Shown: positions 1 through 5,058 of the stretch, piece by piece
Layout of the letters: each line of letters opens with the position of its first letter
Position numbering within the stretch: position 1 is the stretch's first letter
DNA from: Nostoc cf. edaphicum LEGE 07299
Lineage (GTDB): Bacteria > Cyanobacteriota > Cyanobacteriia > Cyanobacteriales > Nostocaceae
Length of the DNA: 5,058 nucleotides
Reading direction: 5' to 3'
NCBI RefSeq assembly: GCF_015207245.1
Contig: NZ_JADEXF010000362.1
Coordinates: forward strand, 1 to 5,058
Notes under the pieces: model-generated
Told to the model about the DNA's origin: nothing
The model's database searches: none
The model's input: only the letters and a program-made list of their open reading frames with translations
Position numbers and translations under genes: made by a program

Positions 1-2238
1 GACGGGTGCTTTCTGCTGCCAGGTCTTTTGGTAAAACCAGTCTGGCAGCAAATTGGGATTGTCTAAATGGATCCCAAGCTGTTGAATTATATTGTCAAAT
101 TCGCCAGCCTCAAAGCGCTTGCTCAGTTGCGATCGCTGAATCTTGCCAATCGCAGTTTTAGGAATAACCTCCTTCTCAACAGGAAGGATGTAATTCGGAT
201 TTACCCCAATATTTTTGACAACCGCTCCACGAATTTTTTTAATCAGTTGTTTCAATAAGCTCTGGTCAGAGACAACAGAACTGAAAAAAATCGCCAATTG
301 CTCAGTATTATGGCCAGGTGTGTGTACAGCACAAGCTGTTGTGTAAGAAACCTCTACACCCTCTACTTCTTCGACAACCGCTTCAATTTCATGACTGTAA
401 TAGTTTATACTATTAATAACAATATCATCCTTCTCTCTACCAGTTAGCACTATACGCCCTGACTGCATATAACCGAGGTCTCCGGTATTAAACCATCCAT
501 CCTCACAAAAAGCCTTACGATTGCTTTCAGGGTTTTGATAGTAACCAGAGGTCACTGAAAGACCTTTCACCTGAAATCTGCCAATCACCCCCTCCGGAAC
601 AACTTGATTATTATCATCAGTGACGCGGATAGATGCTCCAGGAATCGGGGGACCAAGTTCCACAAATGACATATCGTCCAATGACGTTTCTAAAGAAAAA
701 TCATCAGACATAGTGATCCCTGCGGAAGTCTCGGACATTCCAAAGGCTGGATGAATTGCATTAGATGGCAGATGATGTGGCTGAAGTAGCTTGAGAAAAG
801 TTCGTGCCGTTTTGGCCACAATCTGCTCTCCAGCATTAACCAGCAATCGCATGGAAGATAAATCCCATGAGCGCTGATTAATTTCGTAAAACCGGTCATT
901 GATTAAAGAAAAAGCAAAATTAGGTGCCCAAGAGATTGTAGCTTTATGATGTTGAATCAAATCCAGCAATTGAATGGGATGTTGCAGAATAAAATCAGTG
1001 GGTATATGGATTTGCTTGCAACCCAACTCAATTGGCATCAGTAAGAGAAACACGATCACACCCACATGATCTAATGGCATCCAATTCAAGGTAATATCCT
1101 GGCTGGAAACCTTGTTCATCTGCCCTAAACCAGCCGTCGCACTTAATAAATTGCGATGGCTCAACATCACACCTTTAGGCATACCAGTACTTCCAGAGGT
1201 GAGAAGTAGCAATGCTAGATCATCTGGTTGGCTCTGATGAATGTTGGAATCTGGTTGATTTTGGCGTAAAGTATCAACAGTCTCTATTTGAAAATTTTCT
1301 ATATTTAACAGTTCTGCCAGGGAACGAATGCTGACAGCTAATTCTGAGCTAGTCAGAATAATTGGTCTTTCCAACATCTGCCAGGTATTATGCAATTTGT
1401 TAACAGTACTATTTGCCTGCTCATAAGTTGGAGCGATCGAAATTGGTACAGGAATAAAGCCACCTAGGATACATCCCCAAAAAGCGGGAATGAAATCTTG
1501 GCCTCGATCAATTTGAAATATCACTTTATCTTGTGGCTTCAAACCCAGCTTTCTCAAACCAGCCAAAATCCGTTGAGCATCTAAGAATAAATCCTTATAA
1601 GATTGAATTTGCTCAGAGCCATCAGATTGAATATAAATGAGTTCTTGTTTCGGGCTTTGATGAGCCGCTCTTTGCAGAACTGTTGCAAGGCTTGTTGGGG
1701 AATTTTTTTCCCGCTTGAGCTCCCCCCCATTATTAATAGCTGGGTTATTTGAAATGGACTCCTGCTTAATAGCTGAACGGGACAATTGGGATTTAATTGG
1801 ACTGTTGTTTTCTTCACCCGTGACAGTTTTCCAATCAGGTAACAAGTCTGACAGACGCAGTGATGGCTGGTGCTTGATCTCTCCTTGAACCACCACTGCT
1901 ACTTGCTCAACTTCAGATAATGATTGGATTTGCTCTTCCCATCGCTGCACTAAATCAGTGTCCTTTATTTCCAGATGATTTAGAGCTGCTTTGTCTATCT
2001 GTCCGGATGCAGTCAACGGCAAAGCGGAAACTGGCACAATTGCCATAGGTATCAATTCAGCAGGCAGAGTTTTTTGCAGATGAGATAACAGTCGTTCTGA
2101 AGTAAATGAATTTGATGGAACTACATAAGCAACTAGTTCTTGGCTTAACTTTTCTGTCTCCCGCACTAGTACTACACAGTCGTCAATAGTTGAACTCGAC
2201 CGGATAGCAACTTCTACATCTCTATGTTTCTTATTCAT
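1..2238 (-). CDS. Acyl-AMP ligase loading protein of a polyketide/peptide assembly line (3' part beyond window)
   Basis: The reading frame starts at ATG 2238 and stays open to base 1, so 746 residues are visible and the C-terminus is missing. An in-frame TGA lies 15 codons upstream and no better start is seen between. Residues 1-90 resemble the end of an NRPS adenylation C-terminal lobe, ending LPLTASGQIDKAAL (73-86), with Gln80 where the catalytic Lys is expected. A polar linker (about 90-180) follows. A complete adenylate-forming domain then spans about 182-720: A3 P-loop TSGSTGMPKGV (347-357), LNWMPLDHVG (384-393), A5 FGMSET (499-504), A7 GWFNTGDL (581-588), A8 GREKDD (600-605) and A10 with Lys699 (IPKTAIGKIQ). 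From 731, LPDWFYQKTWQQK resembles the start of a ketoreductase structural subdomain. Known family members activate a carboxylic acid with ATP and pass it to a carrier protein; the PKS/NRPS loading role is inferred. The substrate cannot be read. A free-standing acyl-CoA ligase is less likely given the flanking domains. Confidence 0.9.
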   Translation of the reverse strand, partial: MNKKHRDVEVAIRSSSTIDDCVVLVRETEKLSQELVAYVVPSNSFTSERLLSHLQKTLPAELIPMAIVPVSALPLTASGQIDKAALNHLEIKDTDLVQRWEEQIQSLSEVEQVAVVVQGEIKHQPSLRLSDLLPDWKTVTGEENNSPIKSQLSRSAIKQESISNNPAINNGGELKREKNSPTSLATVLQRAAHQSPKQELIYIQSDGSEQIQSYKDLFLDAQRILAGLRKLGLKPQDKVIFQIDRGQDFIPAFWGCILGGFIPVPISIAPTYEQANSTVNKLHNTWQMLERPIILTSSELAVSIRSLAELLNIENFQIETVDTLRQNQPDSNIHQSQPDDLALLLLTSGSTGMPKGVMLSHRNLLSATAGLGQMNKVSSQDITLNWMPLDHVGVIVFLLLMPIELGCKQIHIPTDFILQHPIQLLDLIQHHKATISWAPNFAFSLINDRFYEINQRSWDLSSMRLLVNAGEQIVAKTARTFLKLLQPHHLPSNAIHPAFGMSETSAGITMSDDFSLETSLDDMSFVELGPPIPGASIRVTDDNNQVVPEGVIGRFQVKGLSVTSGYYQNPESNRKAFCEDGWFNTGDLGYMQSGRIVLTGREKDDIVINSINYYSHEIEAVVEEVEGVEVSYTTACAVHTPGHNTEQLAIFFSSVVSDQSLLKQLIKKIRGAVVKNIGVNPNYILPVEKEVIPKTAIGKIQRSQLSKRFEAGEFDNIIQQLGIHLDNPNLLPDWFYQKTWQQKAPV
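129..136. repeat. HIP1 octamer GCGATCGC
   Basis: A perfect copy of the highly iterated palindrome typical of many cyanobacterial genomes lies inside the acyl-ligase coding sequence, just after the catalytic Lys699 codon. A near copy (GCGATCGA) occurs around 1433-1440. One full copy is modest evidence, but it agrees with the protein content in pointing to a cyanobacterium. Confidence 0.75.
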
Positions 2239-2240
2239 TA

Positions 2241-2260
2241 GACCTCTTGCACGAATAATG
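2241..2260 (+). repeat. Probable left terminal repeat of the IS remnant
   Basis: GACCTCTTGCACGAATAATG begins three bases from the start codon of the acyl-ligase gene and 57 bases upstream of the transposase ATG. Placement and resemblance to known cyanobacterial IS5-like ends support the call. The partner repeat is missing, so the call cannot be confirmed by an inverted match inside the window. Confidence 0.45.
2243..2248 (-). promoter_or_regulatory. Ribosome-binding site of the acyl-ligase gene, inside the IS end
   Basis: On the minus strand AAGAGG stands four bases before the ATG at 2238, which is rather close for a Shine-Dalgarno sequence. It is the only purine-rich candidate near this start. 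The same bases form part of the presumed terminal repeat of the IS remnant, so the ribosome-binding site appears to be donated by the mobile element. Confidence 0.5.
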
Positions 2261-2284
2261 TAAGCATGAAAAAATACAGGTCAA
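2257..2284 (-). promoter_or_regulatory. Possible promoter for the acyl-ligase gene within the IS remnant
   Basis: On the minus strand TTGACC (2284-2279) is followed after 16 bases by TACATT (2262-2257). These match the sigma-70 -35 and -10 consensus at 5 of 6 and 4 of 6 positions. A transcript would start near 2250 and have a very short leader. AT-rich DNA often produces such matches by chance, so this is only a candidate. Confidence 0.27.
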
Positions 2285-2297
2285 AAAAGAAATAGCG

Positions 2298-2611
2298 ATG
2301 AGCTACGCACAGATAAAAGACCTGCCATCATTAGAATTCAAACGGCTATGTAGAGCGTATATCGCCACCTATAGAAGGATGGTAACAGTAGTCAAACCGA
2401 ATTGTGTAGTGCAAAAAAAGGTGGTCAACTAAACTTAAGTGTAGAAGACCACTTGTTAGTCACACTTGAATATTGGCAGGAGTATCGAACGTACTGACCT
2501 ATCGCTAAAAGCTGGGATATCCATGAATTCACAGCATGTCGGATAGTACGGAAACTTTTGAGAAACAGTTTCACCTATACAAAGCTTGATGACAAGTTAA
2601 GAAAAAATAGC
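2298..2611 (+). pseudogene. IS5-like transposase, N-terminal fragment, frameshifted and nonsense-mutated
   Basis: The first frame runs from ATG 2298 (MSYAQIKDLPSLEFKRLCRA) to TAA 2430-2432. Homology continues in the -1 frame from about 2420 with QLNLSVEDHLLVTLEYWQEY, RTY, a TGA at 2495-2497, and then PIAKSWDIHEFTACRIVRK. The pattern of LS-ED-LL-TL-YW-EYRTY followed by a helix-turn-helix with A-SW-I-E-TACRIV is that of the N-terminal domain (HTH_Tnp_4 type) of IS5-like DDE transposases frequent in cyanobacteria. Related proteins usually read YRTYFHIA here, so the TGA replaces a conserved Phe and Pro replaces His. The similarity fades near 2611 and the DDE domain is absent. The frame change may have been programmed originally, but the TGA and the truncation make this copy dead. 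Confidence 0.8.
2414..2420 (+). other. A-AAA-AAG slippery heptamer in the transposase remnant
   Basis: The heptamer lies in the zero frame as CAA-AAA-AAG, the classical -1 frameshift context. The -1 frame beyond it carries the continuing transposase homology (GGQLNLSVED), while the zero frame stops at 2430. This fits a relic of programmed -1 frameshifting between two transposase reading frames. A simple one-base loss in the A run would look the same. Confidence 0.5.
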
Positions 2612-2614
2612 TGT

Positions 2615-4351
2615 TTAAATCGGTCGTTTACACGGATGAGAAGACGTGTTCGAGTCAGAAGAGGTATTGACTGCATTGCTTTCCCGCCACTTTCTGATCT
2701 CTTCCTCTGACCATTTGTGGTAGGGGCCACCTTCTATAGGTTCAGGTAAATTTAAATTCAAGCCTAGTTTACTTTCGAGCCATTTCTGGAATGTATAGTG
2801 ATAAGACATGACAGCTCCCCCTGTTCCGTGAGGTCTATCCCATCGAGCTAAAAGAGAATCTCCGAAATGAAACTCGTCAGTGACTCCTTTGTGCATATGT
2901 CGTATGACTGGATGTAAAAATGCTGCACAGGAGGTATCAAGCGGATCGGAGGGGCCAAGAAAAGTAATACTAGACTCATCAAACTTATCGAAGCCAAACT
3001 CTAAGGTCATAATCAAAACATGCTGATTTCCAAAGTTAAGCTGCTGTACTTGTTGCAGAGGTAATTCTTGATATAAAGTTGCTTGCTTTAAGCCCTCAGA
3101 GATGACTAAAACATCACATAGAACACCGTAGAGTTGGAAAAGTGCTGCGGAAATGCTAAATCGTTGGTACATCCAGTCCAGGAACTCTTCCCAGTTAAGT
3201 GTCTCAAAGGTTTTTCTGGGGTATGGAATGCTCTCGAATCTCTCCTCTAAAAGATGAAATAAAGTTCTGATGTTGTATCTGAATCCGTGAATAAAGCCGG
3301 ACGACGCTTGGCGATCATTGCCTTGCATAGCGCCCCCTATAAAAAAGAGGTTTGAAACGTTAACAGACTCCCAACTCGGCGTTATTTGAGCATACTTGCC
3401 TCGTTTCCAAGTCTGAGGTTTGATCTCATCATCAAAAATGTTGTCATTAACCCACTTCCAGCCAGTACATCTAATAATAAAGTCGTACTCTCTTGTCAAC
3501 TTCAATGTACCTGGAATACTTGCATTAGGATAATCGTACTCATGATTCGTCTGCAATGTGTTCTCAGATATTTTGCTGATTCTCTTCACGCGTGGATTAA
3601 GAACCGCATGAAGAGATTTGAGCTGATACATATCGAAGATATTGTTATTGACTGCTCTAACATCGCCAACAAAATGGGTTTCCCATGCAAATTTGACTGG
3701 TTGTTTAGCCAAAATGTGGACAAATGCTGCAACACCTGAGAGATACTCTGCTGTTTCAAATGCTGAGTTACCCTGACCAAGGATACCAATTCGCTTATTT
3801 CGATATAATTCAATATCCAATGGGTGATCTTCGTATCCCATTGTTAATTCGATTCCCTCAATATCATTGGGAATCATGGGCGCAACAGCTCCTAGCCCTA
3901 ATAAAAGGACTTGACACTTGTATATTTGCCCAGTTGACGTAAGTAATAAGAAATCTCCATCAATGTCTTTCTTAATCTTTGTTACTGCTACATTGTAGGA
4001 AATATTAAGCTTAAAATGGTTGGCAAAATCCTGTAAATATTGGTAAAGGATATCTGCATCTGCAAAAAGTTCCTCTGTATAGGAAGTAAATCTCATCGAA
4101 GGGTCATCGCTCAGAAGAGAATTCCAATCATGTCTCCAGTTGAATTCATCTTCCGTAAAATAGTTATATTTCTTATTTATTGAAATTAGCTTCCTATGTC
4201 TTGGCTGCTCTGCAAAGAATGAACCTGCCGTACCATTTTTTTCTAGGATAATGTAATCTCGATCATTTTTTTTAAGAAAATATCCCATTTGTAGACCACC
4301 AGGTCCAGCACCAACGATTATATATTTGAATGTTTTGATATTGGTTTCCAT
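2615..4351 (-). CDS. FOXRED2-like FAD/NAD(P)-dependent oxidoreductase
   Basis: This 578-residue protein has a two-dinucleotide-binding-domain flavoprotein fold. The FAD-binding GAGPGG is at 14-19 with acidic Glu37 at the end of the second strand. A second Rossmann motif for NAD(P)H, GILGQGNSAFE, is at 189-199. RCTGW (294-298) and the FAD-contacting stretch with FIGGA and SGFIHGFRY (337-359) follow. The blocks RHRKLISINK (51-60), RHDWNSLL (73-80), GNSAFETAE (194-202), HFVGD and YQLKSL (226-247) match, from memory, human FOXRED2, a flavoprotein of the ER lumen linked to protein quality control. The region after residue 360 also aligns loosely (DVLVISE, LEFGFDKF), so the homology is full-length, not just the FAD core. 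No signal peptide or membrane segment is evident, so the protein is probably cytosolic. The tail (560-578) is Ser/Thr-rich. The reaction is unknown. Family logic suggests oxidation or monooxygenation, and the nearby assembly-line gene suggests a tailoring role, which is inference. Confidence 0.92.
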   Translation of the reverse strand: METNIKTFKYIIVGAGPGGLQMGYFLKKNDRDYIILEKNGTAGSFFAEQPRHRKLISINKKYNYFTEDEFNWRHDWNSLLSDDPSMRFTSYTEELFADADILYQYLQDFANHFKLNISYNVAVTKIKKDIDGDFLLLTSTGQIYKCQVLLLGLGAVAPMIPNDIEGIELTMGYEDHPLDIELYRNKRIGILGQGNSAFETAEYLSGVAAFVHILAKQPVKFAWETHFVGDVRAVNNNIFDMYQLKSLHAVLNPRVKRISKISENTLQTNHEYDYPNASIPGTLKLTREYDFIIRCTGWKWVNDNIFDDEIKPQTWKRGKYAQITPSWESVNVSNLFFIGGAMQGNDRQASSGFIHGFRYNIRTLFHLLEERFESIPYPRKTFETLNWEEFLDWMYQRFSISAALFQLYGVLCDVLVISEGLKQATLYQELPLQQVQQLNFGNQHVLIMTLEFGFDKFDESSITFLGPSDPLDTSCAAFLHPVIRHMHKGVTDEFHFGDSLLARWDRPHGTGGAVMSYHYTFQKWLESKLGLNLNLPEPIEGGPYHKWSEEEIRKWRESNAVNTSSDSNTSSHPCKRPI

Positions 4352-4360
4352 GTTAGTGTT

Positions 4361-4367
4361 CCTCCTT
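4361..4367 (-). promoter_or_regulatory. Strong ribosome-binding site of the oxidoreductase gene
   Basis: On the minus strand AAGGAGG lies nine bases before the ATG at 4351. It is a near-perfect Shine-Dalgarno sequence and fixes this start codon. Confidence 0.85.
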
Positions 4368-4372
4368 AATTC

Positions 4373-4390
4373 AGAAAATCAGTATTTTCT
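4373..4390 (-). repeat. Perfect 7-bp inverted repeat just upstream of the oxidoreductase ribosome-binding site
   Basis: AGAAAAT (4373-4379) and ATTTTCT (4384-4390) are exact reverse complements separated by four bases. In the leader RNA this would form a small AU-rich stem-loop ending five bases before the Shine-Dalgarno sequence. It may be an operator half-site pair, a weak translational hairpin, or chance in AT-rich DNA. There is no U run after it in either direction long enough for a terminator. Confidence 0.4.
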
Positions 4391-4679
4391 AACCCGGAAC
4401 TAAAAATAGTTGAATAATTCTCGTTTAAGAAAAATATCTTTGCAATGATGTAAAGTTTTTACTAAAGAAGAATTACTACTTTTATGTCTTGTCGAGTAAG
4501 AATTGCTTAGAAGTGACAGATATGCTTTGACTCAAAATAGGTTTGTCAACTTACATACTCTGTAAATTATAAATTGACGCCTAGAGTCATTTAAAATTGG
4601 AAAAATTGTGGTTAATTTTTTAAAACACAAGCCTGAAGTTGAAGATTAAAAATTCACTATTAATCATGACTAATCACAG

Positions 4680-4967
4680 TTAAATCCCCTCGACTATAAC
4701 AAGATCAGTCGCAGCATGAGTTTTACGCAATATTTTCAGATTCTTGTAATCTTCAGAGTTGTACCAGTTGTTAAATAAATTCTTGTCAGGAAATTCTAAG
4801 ACAACCAATCGATTTGTTTGCCAATTTCCTTCTACTACTTCTCCTTCTCCACCACGGACTAAGTAACGTCCGCCATACTTGGCAATTGTATGAGGAACTT
4901 GACGCTTATATTCTTCAAAAGCTTCAGCATTTTTCACTTTTATTGAAGCAATCAAATAAGTAGCCAT
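4680..4967 (-). CDS. DUF1330 family protein
   Basis: This 95-residue protein matches the DUF1330 pattern (PF07045) over its whole length. It opens with a strand MATYLIASIKVKN, then AFEEYKRQVPHTIAKYGGRYLVRGG (residues 16-40, the family's hallmark). EGNW (46-49), RLVVLEFPD (53-61), WYNSEDYK (68-75) and a closing DLVIVEG (88-94) follow. Family members adopt a small alpha+beta ferredoxin-like fold and usually form dimers like EthD or antibiotic-biosynthesis monooxygenase proteins. The biochemical role is not established, and no catalytic residue can be assigned. There is no signal peptide or membrane segment, so it is cytosolic. Its length is normal for the family. It is the first gene of the minus-strand series here and is separated from the next by 328 bp, so it is likely transcribed on its own or with genes beyond the right edge. 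Confidence 0.9.
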   Translation of the reverse strand: MATYLIASIKVKNAEAFEEYKRQVPHTIAKYGGRYLVRGGEGEVVEGNWQTNRLVVLEFPDKNLFNNWYNSEDYKNLKILRKTHAATDLVIVEGI

Positions 4968-4974
4968 AGTATAG

Positions 4975-4980
4975 CCCCTT
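4975..4980 (-). promoter_or_regulatory. Ribosome-binding site of the DUF1330 gene
   Basis: On the minus strand AAGGGG lies seven bases before the ATG at 4967 and supports this start. Confidence 0.7.
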
Positions 4981-5058
4981 TTTATTGTGAATACTTATGC
5001 TAGCTGATTAAAATCCTTACTGAGCTTTATGCTTTGTTTACTCTGATCTTAGATGTCC

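Larger units (their letters stand above)
2239..2611 (+). mobile_element. Truncated IS5-like insertion sequence remnant
   Basis: This gap between two minus-strand genes holds the left part of an insertion sequence in the opposite orientation. A sequence starting near 2241 (GACCTCTTGCACGAAT) resembles the left terminal repeat of cyanobacterial IS5-like elements, as far as I recall. The transposase start lies 57 bases further in, a normal distance. Only the N-terminal, DNA-binding part of the transposase is present. The DDE catalytic region and the right terminal repeat are missing, and no inverted copy of the left end is seen before the oxidoreductase gene begins at 2615. The element therefore cannot move by itself. 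The family assignment rests on the transposase; the exact left boundary is inferred. Confidence 0.75.
4352..4679. other. AT-rich intergenic region between DUF1330 and oxidoreductase genes
   Basis: This 328-bp stretch has no convincing coding frame or RNA gene on either strand. Besides the hairpin and ribosome-binding site near 4360-4390 it contains a consensus -10 hexamer TATAAT on the minus strand (4571-4566), without a good -35 at normal spacing. There is also a consensus -35 hexamer TTGACA on the minus strand (4549-4544), without a clear -10. TTGAC occurs at 4527-4531 and 4574-4578, and inverted as GTCAA at 4545-4549. The promoter of the oxidoreductase gene probably lies here but cannot be placed with confidence. 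A transcript from the TATAAT site would have a leader of about 200 bases. Confidence 0.5.

Noticed and set aside
67..258. Plus-strand frame of 63 codons
   Set aside because: It is antisense to the catalytic C-terminal lobe of the acyl-ligase, whose minus-strand frame carries clear motifs.
1722..1728. Run of seven C (G on the coding strand), considered as a frameshift or phase-variation tract
   Set aside because: The coding frame is intact on both sides and the tract lies in a polar linker. Seven bases is short and no frame error is seen.
1581..1817. Minus-strand frame of 78 codons in a different phase
   Set aside because: It overlaps the linker and start of the ligase domain, which is read in the correct phase throughout. 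The shadow frame has no family resemblance.
2562..2572. GAAAC-A-GTTTC palindrome, considered as a terminator for the oxidoreductase gene
   Set aside because: The one-base loop cannot form a normal hairpin, there is no following U run, and the bases are part of the transposase relic.
3386..3942. Open frames on the plus strand (about 72-117 codons) and one short minus-strand frame inside this stretch
   Set aside because: They lie fully inside the well-supported oxidoreductase gene in other frames, and their translations show no recognisable domain.
4644..4665. GATTAA/TTAATC inverted repeat after the DUF1330 gene, considered as a terminator
   Set aside because: The stem is only six AT-rich pairs with a ten-base loop and no U tract, so it is too weak to call.
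4968..5058. Promoter search upstream of the DUF1330 gene
   Set aside because: No -35/-10 pair with acceptable match and spacing was found in the bases available before the window ends.

Overview
The window looks like cyanobacterial DNA from a specialised-metabolite locus. The evidence is a full HIP1 octamer (GCGATCGC) at 129-136, a moderately AT-rich composition, and a large acyl-ligase/polyketide-synthase-type protein of a kind common in filamentous cyanobacteria. No genus can be named from the sequence alone.

Layout, read in the direction of transcription, which is the minus strand for all three intact genes. (1) A 95-residue DUF1330-family protein lies at 4967-4680. (2) After a 328-bp AT-rich gap with a small perfect hairpin just above a strong ribosome-binding site comes a 578-residue FAD/NAD(P) oxidoreductase at 4351-2615. 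Its conserved blocks closely match the eukaryotic ER flavoprotein FOXRED2. (3) A 376-bp gap holds the decayed 5' part of an IS5-like insertion sequence on the plus strand. It has a probable terminal repeat, the start of a transposase with an A-AAA-AAG heptamer and a -1 frame change, and an internal stop. (4) A large gene starts at 2238 and stays open to the left edge, with 746 codons visible. It encodes an orphan adenylation C-terminal lobe with a Gln where the catalytic Lys should be, a complete acyl-AMP ligase domain with all core motifs, and the first residues of what looks like a ketoreductase-type module.

How the genes may work together is inference. The acyl-AMP ligase would activate a fatty or carboxylic acid as the loading step of an assembly line that continues off the left edge. 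The flavoprotein would be a candidate redox tailoring enzyme, and the DUF1330 protein has no assignable role. The gaps are wide and an IS scar sits between genes 2 and 3, so one tight operon is not demonstrated. The most unusual points are the IS end that touches the start codon of the large gene and appears to supply its Shine-Dalgarno sequence, the FOXRED2-like protein in a bacterial setting, and the catalytically dead leading adenylation lobe.
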